A program made the position numbers and the translations under genes. From Roseiarcus sp963775575 (GTDB lineage Bacteria > Pseudomonadota > Alphaproteobacteria > Rhizobiales > Beijerinckiaceae), in NCBI GenBank assembly GCA_963775575.1, contig CAVZJG010000002.1, positions 1,984,001 through 2,048,000 of the forward strand: a stretch of DNA of 64,000 nucleotides. The letters run 5' to 3'. Under the pieces are notes generated by a model that had not been told where the DNA came from, searched no databases, and saw only the letters and a program-made list of their open reading frames with translations. Shown piece by piece: positions 49,946 through 59,300 of this stretch; the stretch's first letter is position 1, and each line of letters starts with the position of its first letter.

Positions 49946-50638
49946 TCAGGGCTCGCGCGCCATCGCCTGCCGCAGCAACTCCTCGGCCGCCTCGAACAGC
50001 GCCTCGAAATGCGAGATCGCCCGGTCCGGCTTCAGCTCGGCGACGGGAACGTCGCTGTAGCCGAAATCGACGAGGACGACCGGCGTTCCCGCGGCGCGCG
50101 CGGTCTCGACGTCGGTGCGCGAATCGCCGACCATCGCTGCGCGCCCCGGTTCGCCGCCGACGGCGCGGATCGTCTCCAGCAGCGGCCGCGGATCGGGCTT
50201 GGAGAAGCCGAACGTGTCCTGGCCGCAGACGAAGGCGAAGCGGTCGGCGACGCCGAGCTTGCCGAGCAGAAGGCGGGAGGAGCGCTCCATCTTGTTGGTG
50301 CAGACGGCGAGCCGCCAGCCGGCTTCGGCGCAGCGCGCGAGGCACGCCTCGACGCCGGGATAGAGCCGACTCTCGTCGGCGATATGGGCGTTGTAGGCGG
50401 CGAGAAATTCGACGAACAGGGCCTCGAGCTTCGCCGGCGCGACTTCGCGCCGCGAGAGCGCAAAGCCGCGCGCGATCAGCGCCCGGCCGCCGGCGCCGAG
50501 CAGCATGCGCGCGGCGGCGACCGGCACGGGCGCGAGGCCCTCGCCCGCCAGGATGACATTGAGGGCGCCGATGAGGTCGCCGGCGGTGTCGGCGAGCGTG
50601 CCGTCGATATCGAAGACGAGGGTCGGCGCGACGGGCAT
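49946..50638 (-). CDS. gph: Phosphoglycolate phosphatase (HAD family)
   Basis: A 230-residue HAD phosphatase. Motif I is VFDIDGTLADTAGDL (~9), motif II LAVCTNKMERSS (~112), a Lys in FGFSKPDPRPL (~147) and motif IV MVGDSRTDVETARAAG (~168). Domain order and length are those of Gph, which removes 2-phosphoglycolate from DNA repair or photorespiration-like carbon metabolism. A stop-to-start gap of 22 bp separates it from the phosphoesterase upstream, so they probably form an operon. Confidence 0.87.
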   Translation of the reverse strand: MPVAPTLVFDIDGTLADTAGDLIGALNVILAGEGLAPVPVAAARMLLGAGGRALIARGFALSRREVAPAKLEALFVEFLAAYNAHIADESRLYPGVEACLARCAEAGWRLAVCTNKMERSSRLLLGKLGVADRFAFVCGQDTFGFSKPDPRPLLETIRAVGGEPGRAAMVGDSRTDVETARAAGTPVVLVDFGYSDVPVAELKPDRAISHFEALFEAAEELLRQAMAREP

Positions 50639-50660
50639 GGGCGATCTTTCGGCGCGAAGG

Positions 50661-51482
50661 TCAGGAGTTCCAGAAGCCGGGCTCGGAGGGAGCGAGCGCG
50701 CCGCCGAGGCGCAGCGGCGCGATTTTTCGCGCTAGGCCGTCGGCGCCGGTCTCGACCGCGACGCCGCACAGGGTCGCCGCCGCCATCGCCGGCTCGAGCC
50801 GCCCGGAGGGTATGTGGCGGGTGAAGCGGCGCAGCGGCTCGTCCTTGTCCATGCCGATCACCGAATCGTAATCGCCGGTCATGCCGACGTCGGTGATGAA
50901 CGCGGTGCCGCCGGAAAGAATGCGCCAGTCCGCGGTCGGCGCATGGGTGTGGGTGCCGACGACGAGGCTGACGCGGCCGTCGACGAAATGGCCGAAGGCC
51001 TGTTTTTCGCTGGTCGCTTCGGCGTGAAAATCGATGATCGCCGCGTCGCAGCCGACCCCCAGCGGGCAGGCGGCGAGTTCCTGGTCGATGCGTTGGAAGG
51101 GATCGTCGAGCGCGTCCATGTATAAGCGCCCCATCATGTTGACCACGAGCGCCTTGGCGCCGTTGGCGGCCTCGATCAAAACGGCGCCGCGCCCCGGCGT
51201 GCCCGAGGGGTAGTTGGCGGGGCGGAGGAGGCGCGGCTGGCGCTCGATGAACGCCAGCGCCTCGCGCTGATCGAAGGCGTGGTTGCCCAGCGTGATCGCG
51301 TCGACTCCGGCGGCGAGGAATTCCTCGCAGATCGCTTCGTTGACGCCGAAGCCGCCGGCGGCGTTTTCGCCGTTGACGACGACGAGATCGAGCCGCCAGC
51401 GCGCGCGCAACGCCGAGACGTGGCGAAGAAGGACGGCGCGCCCCGCGCGGCCGACGACGTCGCCGATGAACAGCGCGCGCAT
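50661..51482 (-). CDS. YmdB-like metallophosphoesterase (TIGR00282 family)
   Basis: A 273-residue calcineurin-like enzyme. The metal ligands are in MRALFIGDVVGRAGR (Asp ~8), VVNGENAAGGFGVN (Asn/Glu ~40), ITLGNHAFDQ (His ~68), IDFHAEATSEK (~150), VVGTHTHAPTAD (~178) and FITDVGMTGDYDSVIGM. Members act on 2',3'-cyclic nucleotides. The ATG start shares its final base region with the upstream cyclo-ligase stop (adjacent at 51482), so the pair is translationally coupled. Confidence 0.9.
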   Translation of the reverse strand: MRALFIGDVVGRAGRAVLLRHVSALRARWRLDLVVVNGENAAGGFGVNEAICEEFLAAGVDAITLGNHAFDQREALAFIERQPRLLRPANYPSGTPGRGAVLIEAANGAKALVVNMMGRLYMDALDDPFQRIDQELAACPLGVGCDAAIIDFHAEATSEKQAFGHFVDGRVSLVVGTHTHAPTADWRILSGGTAFITDVGMTGDYDSVIGMDKDEPLRRFTRHIPSGRLEPAMAAATLCGVAVETGADGLARKIAPLRLGGALAPSEPGFWNS

Positions 51483-52069
51483 CAGCAAGGGCTCCGCGCG
51501 GCGATCCATTCGCGCTCGGTGAGGATGAAATCGAGCGGCTCGTCGTGCGCCTCGTCGGGCGCCGCCGCGATCTCGCAGACGGAATAGGCGACGCCGACCG
51601 CGCGGATCGGTCCCGCCGCGCGCAGGCGCCTCAGCGTGCGGTCGTAATGACCCGCGCCGTAGCCGATGCGATGGCCGCGCCGATCGAACGCCACAAGCGG
51701 CACGAACAACAGATCGGGATCGACGGCGTCGGCCTCGGCGAGCGGCTCGGGAATGTTCAGCGCGCCGAGGACGGTCGGATCGCCGACGCTCCACAGCCGG
51801 AAGGTCAGCGGCGCGCCGGCGGGCGCCGTCGCCGGCAAGGCGGTGACGAAGCCCGCGGCGCCGAGCGCGGCAAGAAGCGCCAGCGCGTCGGGCTCGTCGC
51901 CGATGGGAAAGAACGCCGAAACGACGCGAGCGCGCCATTGGCGCGCGCACGCGAGGCCCTTGTCGATGAGGCGGGCGGTCAGCAGGGCGCGCGTTTGCGG
52001 ATCGAGCGCGGCGCGGCGCGCCAGCGCGCGCCGGCGCAGCAGCGACTTGGGTTCGGCGTCTTCGGGCAT
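51482..52069 (-). CDS. 5-formyltetrahydrofolate cyclo-ligase
   Basis: A 195-residue 5-FTHF cyclo-ligase (YgfA/Fau). Conserved parts are LRRRALARRAALD (substrate/ATP, ~11), SAFFPIGDEPDALAL, VPLVAFDRRGHRIGYGAGHYDR (C-terminal catalytic signature, ~125-146) and VGVAYSVCEI. It makes 5,10-methenyl-THF from 5-formyl-THF with ATP. It follows the 6S RNA gene on the same strand, an arrangement widespread in proteobacteria and one that couples one-carbon metabolism to stationary-phase control. Confidence 0.92.
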   Translation of the reverse strand: MPEDAEPKSLLRRRALARRAALDPQTRALLTARLIDKGLACARQWRARVVSAFFPIGDEPDALALLAALGAAGFVTALPATAPAGAPLTFRLWSVGDPTVLGALNIPEPLAEADAVDPDLLFVPLVAFDRRGHRIGYGAGHYDRTLRRLRAAGPIRAVGVAYSVCEIAAAPDEAHDEPLDFILTEREWIAARSPC

Positions 52070-52094
52070 GGAGGCGTCGATTGGCCGATCCCTC

Positions 52095-52250
52095 TTTTTT
52101 CAAGCGCGGGGCCGAGAAAGCCGTTGGACGAAGATCCCGGGCGCCTACGTAAGTAGGTGGGCGCCGTGTGCCCAAGCCCACGGGCGAGGACAGGGACAGC
52201 TCCCATGGGGATCGTACGGCCCCGAGGAATAAGGTCCTGACGCGCCCCCC
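52095..52250 (-). ncRNA. ssrS: 6S RNA
   Basis: The minus strand contains the sequence expected of alphaproteobacterial 6S RNA. ACCTTATTCCTCGGGGCCGT precedes a central bubble region, GGGAGCTGTCCCTG and CACCTACTTACGTAGGCGCC follow, and the closing part has GGGATCTTCGTCCAACGG. A long imperfect duplex with a central open bubble mimics an open promoter and sequesters sigma-70 RNA polymerase. A short A-run (minus) after CGGCCCCGCGCTTG marks the 3' side. It ends ~30 bases before the cyclo-ligase start. Exact ends are estimated. Confidence 0.85.
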
Positions 52251-52466
52251 AGCTCCGCAACCGGCTACTTAAGCGCTGGCGGGGCAAAAGGCTAGGGCTT
52301 GCGGATCGCGGTGGCGCCTCGTGCATAGACATGAATGCGCCGCTGACGGCGGCGCGCGCGGTTCGCAGCGTTATGGGGCGCGAACCGCGTCGACGGGGCG
52401 GCTTGGGGCTCTTCGTAACGACGGCGCACGTTTGATTGGACCGCAGAAGGCTCCAATCGGCGGCTT

Positions 52467-52976
52467 CTACGTCCGTTTGCTCGATTGGGCCTGCAACGCC
52501 GTGGCGATCGGCAGGAACAGCCGCCGCGCTTCGCCGGGAATCGGCGCGAATCCGTTCGCTCGATAAAAGGCCGCGGCGCGTTCGTCTTTCGCGTCGACGA
52601 TCAGCGCGAAAGCGCCGACGCCGAGACCGTTCGTGCGCACGACGGCGTCAGCGACCAGCGCGCGCCCTAGGCCGCGGCCTTGAAAGCGACTCGCGACCGC
52701 GAGGCGGCCCATCAGCATCGCAGGGACGATCGGATAGCGCGGCAGCCGCTTGGCGGTGTCGGCGGGCAAGGCGTCGAGCGGCGCGCTCGTCGCGGCGAGG
52801 GTGTAAGATCCCGCGATTTCGCCGCTGTCGGCGAGCGCCAAGAAACATCCCGCGACACAACGCCTCACGTCTTGAAGGGCCAGCTCCCTCAGGTAGCGGT
52901 CGAGCGCGGCGGCGCCGGAATGGAACGCGCCGCGATCATGTTCGCTGCGAAGCGCTTCGGTGACGAAGGAGGTCAC
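52467..52976 (-). CDS. TacT-like GNAT toxin
   Basis: A 169-residue GNAT acetyltransferase of the TacT/DUF1778-partner type. It has FHSGAAALDRYLRELALQDV (~18), CFLALADSGEIAGSYTLA, the acetyl-CoA loop RLAVASRFQGRGLGRALVADAV (first R ~91) and AAAFYRANGFAPIPG (~134). Such toxins acetylate charged tRNAs and stop translation. The GTG start at 52976 overlaps the antitoxin stop (GTGA). The catalytic Tyr position is occupied by Tyr in AFYRANGF. Confidence 0.88.
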   Translation of the reverse strand: MTSFVTEALRSEHDRGAFHSGAAALDRYLRELALQDVRRCVAGCFLALADSGEIAGSYTLAATSAPLDALPADTAKRLPRYPIVPAMLMGRLAVASRFQGRGLGRALVADAVVRTNGLGVGAFALIVDAKDERAAAFYRANGFAPIPGEARRLFLPIATALQAQSSKRT

Positions 52977-53260
52977 CTGACTTCGCGGATCAGACGGCGG
53001 TGGCTCGCGAACGCCTTCTTGAGGCCCGCGGAAGGCTTCGGCGGGTTGACGATCGCTTCGGCGAACGCGCGTTGTCCCGCGGCGGCAAGGCGAATGACGC
53101 CGGTCTCCTCGATGGTTCGGTTAGCCGCCTCGCGCGCGGCGGCGACGACGAATTCGCTGACGCTGCGGCCTTGGACTTGCGCGGCGCGCTTGACGATCGC
53201 CAACGCATCGGGCGCGATGCGCGCCTCGATGCGGGCCGAACGAACGGGCTCTTGCGGCAT
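52973..53260 (-). CDS. DUF1778 (TacA-like) antitoxin
   Basis: A 95-residue ribbon-helix-helix antitoxin beginning MPQEPVRSARIEARIAPDAL. The RHH core is VKRAAQVQGRSVSEFVVAAA. The C-terminal toxin-neutralising tail includes NPPKPSAGLKKAFASHRRLI. It represses its own operon and binds the toxin in this family. Translationally coupled to the toxin gene; start chosen at ATG 53260, since the extra 16 residues to 53308 are not typical. Confidence 0.88.
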   Translation of the reverse strand: MPQEPVRSARIEARIAPDALAIVKRAAQVQGRSVSEFVVAAAREAANRTIEETGVIRLAAAGQRAFAEAIVNPPKPSAGLKKAFASHRRLIREVR

Positions 53261-53386
53261 GGCGCACACACTCCTGATGCGGCCAATGTACGGGACGATG
53301 CCGGACACGTCAAGGACAGACCGTCCTCTCGCGCCGCCGCCGGCGGCGCTTGGAGACAGCCGGCCGTTCCGCCTATCCGCCAGCCG

Positions 53387-53815
53387 TCAGCGCCGCGCGA
53401 AGGCGACCTCGATCGCCTCGCTGTTGGCGGCGCGGGAGTAGAGTTCGAGGGCGATCGTCGGGGGCGCCGCCTTGTCGGCGAACGCGTCGATGATTTGCCG
53501 CACCATGCCGCGCTCGGGCCGCAAGCTCGCGCCGTCGACCGAACCCACCTCCATGCCGATCAGACGCTTGGATTTGGCCAGCGCGCAATTGGGCCGCTCC
53601 TCGTCGCAGCCGACCAGCACGACGACCTGCCCTCGCTTTTGATAGTGCGGTCCGTTGACCGGCCCCATCTCGAACTCGACCCATCGCACTTCGAAGCTCA
53701 GGCCGCCGGCCTCGCCCATCGGCGGACCGCGGTCGGGCGTCGGCAATATGTCTCCTCGGGCGGTGGAAGCCGCCAACATCAGCGCCAAGCAAGCCAACTC
53801 GATCCGGCGACCCAT
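53387..53815 (-). CDS. Exported hypothetical protein
   Basis: A 142-residue protein with a signal peptide (RIELACLALMLAASTARG, then DILPTPDRGPP). The mature part (FEVRWVEFEMGPVNGPH, VVVLVGCDEERPNCALAKS, LIGMEVGSVDGASLRPERG) has two cysteines that could form a disulfide. No family recognised. Divergent from the membrane-protein gene at 53878 across a 62-bp gap. Confidence 0.7.
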   Translation of the reverse strand: MGRRIELACLALMLAASTARGDILPTPDRGPPMGEAGGLSFEVRWVEFEMGPVNGPHYQKRGQVVVLVGCDEERPNCALAKSKRLIGMEVGSVDGASLRPERGMVRQIIDAFADKAAPPTIALELYSRAANSEAIEVAFARR

Positions 53816-53877
53816 GCTATCCTCCTTGCCTTATCGGCGAGCGCGCGTTCCATCGATCGGGGGAAGGGAAGACATCC

Positions 53878-54219
53878 ATGACGGAAGCCCAGGCCCTTCT
53901 CCTCTCCGCGTCGATCGAGGGTCCGATCGCCTTCGCCGTCGCGCGCCTCGCCAAATGGCCGTGCCGAGGCGCCCTGCACGTCGGCGTCGCGTCCGCGGTC
54001 GCGACCGCCGTGACCCATCCCCAGCTGTGGGCCGCCGCCTACTGGGCCTATCCGCGCTTCCCCTACTGGCCGGCGATCCTGGTTCTGGAGGCGCTGGTGA
54101 TCCTCGCCGAAGGCGTGCTGATCGCCTGGATGGCGCAACTCGCCCTCCCGCGCGCCATGATCGTCTCCCTGATCGCCAATTCGGCGTCGTTCCTCGCCGG
54201 GCTGGCGCTCGCGGGCTGA
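53878..54219 (+). CDS. Small integral membrane protein, unknown function
   Basis: A 113-residue, very hydrophobic protein with three or four helices (LHVGVASAVATAVTHP, ILVLEALVILAEGVLIAWMA, MIVSLIANSASFLAGLALAG). SANSASFLAGL-type C-termini occur in small alphaproteobacterial membrane proteins of unknown role. ATG at 53878 directly follows GGGGGAAGGGAAGACATCC. No family assigned. Confidence 0.65.
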   Translation: MTEAQALLLSASIEGPIAFAVARLAKWPCRGALHVGVASAVATAVTHPQLWAAAYWAYPRFPYWPAILVLEALVILAEGVLIAWMAQLALPRAMIVSLIANSASFLAGLALAG

Positions 54220-55135
54220 GCGCGCCAGCGTCTTCTCTTAAGCCTGGCGGACGATTTCGTCGCCACGGCTGTGCTGGAGGGGGGTTTCAACGGCCGACGG
54301 GCTCGCCCGCGCTTTATCGCGGAAGCATCGTCAGCCGCTGAAACCCCGCTCCGGCCGCCGGCTTGCGCGCTGCAATCGGGACCAAGTTTTTCCAAGCCTT
54401 TCCAAGGAAAATCCAAGCCTTTCCAAAGAAATTCCAAACTTTTCCAAGCTTTTTCCAAGGAATTCCAAACATTTTCCTTGGCCGTTTCCAACGAAATCAA
54501 CGGCTTGTCGCTGGCGCCCGGCGATTTCCCTTTTTTCGTCTGCGCGCCCGAAATCCCTTCGCGTTGCGAGCGCGCCCGGCGAACGCCGCGCGATCGCGGA
54601 GCGATCGGCCGCCCCGGACGCGCAAGCCTCGCCGAAGTTTCCCTTTTACCACGATTTCCGTTTTTCCGGAAGAAAATGTCGCGGTCGCCCCGGCGAGCGC
54701 GGGTCCGCAAGGCCCGCCGGGGCGCGCGCTATCCGCGCCAAGGCGGCCGCATCGCCGAATTGGCGCCGAACGGGTCCGAGCGGGTTCGATGGTTCGCCGC
54801 CGACTTCCGCCATCGGCCGGGAGGCTGCAACGCGCCGCATCGGCACGCGCCGGCCGCCGTCCATGGGAGAAATGCGTCTCGCATGGCGCGCCGACTCGCC
54901 ATTTCCCCGGCGCGCAACGCGGCATAACGACGCACTGGCGCGGTTCGAGGCCCCACAGCGACGGTTGAGACTTGCCGGGAACTCCAACCGGAGCGAGCAT
55001 GAGGCTGAAGGTGGCGGCTGTCGGGGCTGGCAAAAGGGGAAATAGGCGCCTGTCGCTGTAATTCATAGTTGCAATTGCGTAATTGCGCAACTGCCAATCG
55101 CCAAAACGCGCCGCTGAGACGACGGGAGGAACACG
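54220..55135. other. 900-bp intergenic region containing a TTCCAAG-rich repeat
   Basis: No gene on either strand is convincing. The notable content is the TTCCAA-repeat tract (54383-54500). Near its end the sequence GTCGCTGTAATTC (55054) followed by AATTGCGTAATTGCG resembles the TTACGGTGAC tracts. Confidence 0.55.
54383..54500. repeat. Degenerate tandem repeat of TTTCCAAG/C units
   Basis: About ten units of 9-13 bases, each containing TCCAA and separated by A- or T-runs (for example TTTCCAAGCC, TTTCCAAGGAAAA, ATTCCAAACTT). Composition contrasts sharply with the GC-rich surroundings. On the minus strand it would read as (W/K)SLEK-like peptides, but this is an accidental frame. Confidence 0.75.
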
Positions 55136-56323
55136 ATGGCGACGTTTAATACATATCAAGGATCGTTTACCACGGGCTGCAATATCGCGGTTTCGGGCGG
55201 CGAAACCGAAGTTGGAACAGGTTCGGGAACGATCGATGGGTTGCAGGTCGATGCCGCTGGCGACGTCACCGGAACAGTGACGGAGACTGGCTCGGAGACC
55301 GTTGTAATAGACGGCTCAGACACGGAGGTCGATTCTCTCGATACCTCGGGACCTGTTTCTGGTACGCTATCAAGTTTATTCTACCTTGAGTTTCCAACGC
55401 TAGGAATAACACTGCATTCGACGTTAGCTTCATTTTCGTTCAGCCAGGCGAACGGGACTACGGTGCTAAAATTTTCTGACAAAATAACGGCCAATGGAAT
55501 CGCCGTAGAGCCCGGAGTGACCGTCAATGTAAGTGGGTACTTGAACGCTACATTGACTGCGGCGGATTTATTCACAACCGGCACCAACATCGTCAATTTC
55601 AATAATCTCACATCTGCTCAGCAAGCCGCGATCGTTGGCGGAGCCGATATCTACCACGGTCTCGGCGGCAACGACGTCGTCACGCTACCGAATGAAACTA
55701 ATTACGAGGAAAGCATTGGCGACGGGCAAACCCTCGGCTGGACGGACACGTCAGCTTCGACATTTTACACCGGCTCCCGCGTCGGCGACACGTACACGGT
55801 CACAGGCGGCGATGGAGATTACTATATCGTCGAAGGCGCGGGTAAGGAACTCATCACCATTGACGGGGACGGCGACAGCGCCATCACGGCGGGATCAGGC
55901 GTCGACAACATAAGCATCAACGGAGATGGCCATAGCACCATCGCCGCCGGGTCGGGCAGTGAAGTCGTATCCATATCGGGCGGCGGCACGCTGGATATTA
56001 CCGGAGGGTTCGTTGGATCAGCCACAATAGGCGCCGGTTCCACACTTGAATTGGGCGGCGCGGCAAGCGGTGGATTAATCACATTCGCTCCGAGCGGCGC
56101 CGACGAAACGCTGCAGATCGACGGCGCCAAGATGCCGACCAATGTCATCAGCGGTTTTGCGCCGGGCGATACGATTGATCTCCGGGGGGTACCCTACAAC
56201 AGCCAAAGCGGCGCCACCCTCTTCGAAACCAACACCGTGAACAACGTGCTTGAGGTCGTCGAGAACGGCAAGCCCTACGATCTGCCAGCTCCCTCTATCG
56301 CAGAATTTTTCGGGAGGGTTTGA
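55136..56323 (+). CDS. Repeat-rich exoprotein, N-terminal part (separated from the rest by a frameshift)
   Basis: A 395-residue beta-rich protein starting MATFNTYQGSFTTGCNIAVSG after GGAGGAA. No Sec signal is present, fitting C-terminally signalled type I secretion. Glycine/aspartate-rich stretches (GGDGDYYIVEGAGKELITID, GDGDSAITAGSGVDNISING) look like a beta-solenoid. It ends with PTNVISGFAPGDTIDLRGV, a module that recurs at ~57600 in the downstream part. The last ~13 residues after GKPYDL are out of frame: one extra base near 56284 separates this part from the downstream frame. Confidence 0.8.
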   Translation: MATFNTYQGSFTTGCNIAVSGGETEVGTGSGTIDGLQVDAAGDVTGTVTETGSETVVIDGSDTEVDSLDTSGPVSGTLSSLFYLEFPTLGITLHSTLASFSFSQANGTTVLKFSDKITANGIAVEPGVTVNVSGYLNATLTAADLFTTGTNIVNFNNLTSAQQAAIVGGADIYHGLGGNDVVTLPNETNYEESIGDGQTLGWTDTSASTFYTGSRVGDTYTVTGGDGDYYIVEGAGKELITIDGDGDSAITAGSGVDNISINGDGHSTIAAGSGSEVVSISGGGTLDITGGFVGSATIGAGSTLELGGAASGGLITFAPSGADETLQIDGAKMPTNVISGFAPGDTIDLRGVPYNSQSGATLFETNTVNNVLEVVENGKPYDLPAPSIAEFFGRV

Positions 56324-59300
56324 ACTCTCGGCCGATAAGGCGAGAACAGGAACGGATGTCACGATCGTCCCAAATAATGAGGGGTCCGGAATAAGCAGCG
56401 CGCCAGTCACAGGTTATTCGACGGCTGTCAATCCCTATGATTGCGTTTGCTACATCACAACTATAGTAAACGGTGTGCCCCATAAGGCTACCGGCTTCAT
56501 AGTCGGCCCGAACACGATAGTCACTGCTGCGCACGTCGTTGCCGGCGTTCCCGTTGATGGCAGTTTTAGCACCGGCAGCATCATGGTTTATCCTGGCGAT
56601 TCTACTGACACGTCCGGTGCGTCTGTGGCTGGAACCTACTATATCGAGAGTGCAAATCCGACTGGCACCCCCAATGATACAGCAAACGATTTTGCGGTAA
56701 TCAACGTTGACACAAACCTCGCATCCACGCTTGGCATATCGGAGTTCTTCAGCCTCCCAACAGCAGCCTATTCCGGAGGGACCGTCAACATAACTGGATA
56801 TCCCGACCCACCTAATTACCCTCTTGGCCAAGTCGTCCAATTCAATGACATCGGCACGGTCACTGCGGATTCCACCTCCGGAGGAGTTCTCGACGAAGAT
56901 CACACCTCCGTTTCGTCGGTTTTTCACTACTCTGGCAATAGCGGTGGACCCCTTTGGGTAGACAATGGATCGACTGCGACGGCTGTTGGTATCGTCTCCT
57001 CGCATAGTATCGACGGGACTGTCGCAGGCTTAACGGGATATGACGTACAGCTCACGCCGGCCGATGTGGCGACAATTGACGGCTGGAAGTCCTGGATTGT
57101 CACAACCGCACACACGCTGAATGTTGCCGCTGGCCAAGCCATCACCGGCATCGAAGATTTGCTCGGCGGCGTCGTGAATGTGGCGGGTTCTGTCGTCAAC
57201 ACGATAGTCGAGGGGGTTCTGAATATTCTTTCTGGCGGCAAGGCCGATCCGACCACGATCTATGCCGGGGGCCGTGAGGTCGTCAACAGCGGCGGCGCTG
57301 ATCTCGGCGCCCTGATCTCGGGCGGCGAGCAGGATGTCTTCGGCTCTGCCAGCGGCGCGACGGTTTCCACCGGCTCGCAGGTGGTGGAAGCCGGCGGCAG
57401 CGCGAGTGGCGCGACGGTCGACAGCGGCGGCAGCCAGACCCTCGATTCCGGCGGCTCGGCGGCCGACCTGACGATGAACGGAACTGCCACCATCGACGGT
57501 GGCACGCTGGAACTACTAAGGGGCGCTTCCGGCGGCGGCCCGATCACGTTCGCCGTGGCGGGCGGCACGCTCAAGATCGACGGCAGCGTTCCGACAAACG
57601 TCATCAGCGGATTTGCCATCGGCGACGTGATCGACCTCGCCGCCGTGACCTTCGCCAGCAGCGGCACAGCGCAACTCACCTCCGGCAATGTGCTGGAGGT
57701 AGTCGAGGGCGGGTCAAGCTACAATCTGCAGCTCAATCCAAACGCCAGCTTTGCCGGCGAAATCTTCAAGCTCACGACCGACGGCCGGACTGGCACGGAT
57801 GTGACGTTCGAAACGGCGCCGACGCTGGCGATCACCAGCAAAGGCGGCCTGACCAACCAGACCGCGCAGACGATCAGCGGCACGATCGATGCGGCCGACG
57901 CCGGCCTGACGGTGTCGATCTACGACGGGACGACCTTGCTCGGAACGGCGACGCCAGCCGCCGGCGGCAGTTGGAGCGCGTCGGTCACCCTGCTCTCGAC
58001 GCAGGGGGCGCAAGCGATCACGGCGCAGGCGACAGACGCGGCGGGCCTTGGAACGAGCAGCGCCGTCACCTACACGCTCGTCGGACCCTCCGTCACCGTG
58101 GCCGGGTTGCAGACCTATGCGAGCCTGATCAACGCCAGCGCCGGCTTTCAAGTGGCGGTCGTCGACACGGCCGCCAACGTCCAGGCTGGGCTCGCCAGCC
58201 TGACGGCGGAGGCCAGCCACATCACGTCGATCACGGCGACGGGCGGCCTCGTGAGCGTCTCGCTCGCGACGTTCACCGCAGACAAGGCGGCGCTCGCCAA
58301 GATCGTCGGCGGCTTCGCCGTCGCCGACAACGCGGCCGATCTGCTCGCCAGCGCCAACGCGGCGGCTCTGGCCAAGGCGACCAGCGTGACTCTGACGGGA
58401 ACGTCCAATACGGTGAATGCGGCGCAGGCGGAGGCGCTGGCGAAGCTGAACGGCTTTACGCTCGGCTCGGGCGCGAAGCTGACGGTCGCCGACAACGCGG
58501 CCGATCTGCTCAACGGCGCCTACGCGGCCGGCGTGGCCCTCGCGACGGCGGTGACGCTGACGGGCGCGTCCAATACGGTGAGCGCGTTGCAGGCGCAGGC
58601 GCTGACGACACTGACCGGCTTTGCGCTCGGTTCGGGGGCAAAACTGACGGTCGCCGACAGCGCGGCCGATCTCCTCAATAGCGCCTACGCGGCGGGCCTC
58701 GCCATCGCGACGGGAGCGACGCTGACGGGTTCCAACACTGAAACGGCGGCGTTGGCGGAGGCGCTGACGAAGCTGAACGGCTTTGCGCTCGGTGCCGGCG
58801 CGAAGCTGGCGGTCGACGACGACGCGACCGATCTCACCAACGCCGCCTATTCGGCGGGCCTCGCCAAGGCGATCAGCGTGACGTTGACGGGAACGTCCAA
58901 TAGCGTGAGCGCCGCGCAGGCGGCGGCGCTGACCAAGCTCAAGAGCTTTGCGGTCGGCTCGGGGGCGACGCTGACGGTTTCCGACAGCGCGGCCAGTCTG
59001 CTCAACAAGAACAACGCGGCGGGCCTGGCCAAGGCGACAAGCGTGACGCTGAGGGGCGCCAACACCGAGACCGCGGCGCAGGCGGAGGCGCTGACCAAGC
59101 TGAAGGGCTTTGCGCTCGGCGCCGGGGCGACGCTGATTGTCTCCGACAGCGCGGCCAATCTACTCGCGAGCGCCAACGCGGCGGGCGTGAAAGACGCGAC
59201 CAGCGTGACGCTGACGGGTTCGAACAATGAAACGGCGGCGCAGGCGGAGACGCTGGCGAAGCTGAACGGCTTTGCGCTCGGCTCGGGCGCCAAGCTGACG

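Noticed and set aside
54063..54710. A minus-strand frame encoding (W)KSLEK-type peptide repeats
   Set aside because: It is just a translation of the TTCCAA tract; there is no credible start, no ribosome-binding site, and it overlaps the membrane-protein gene.
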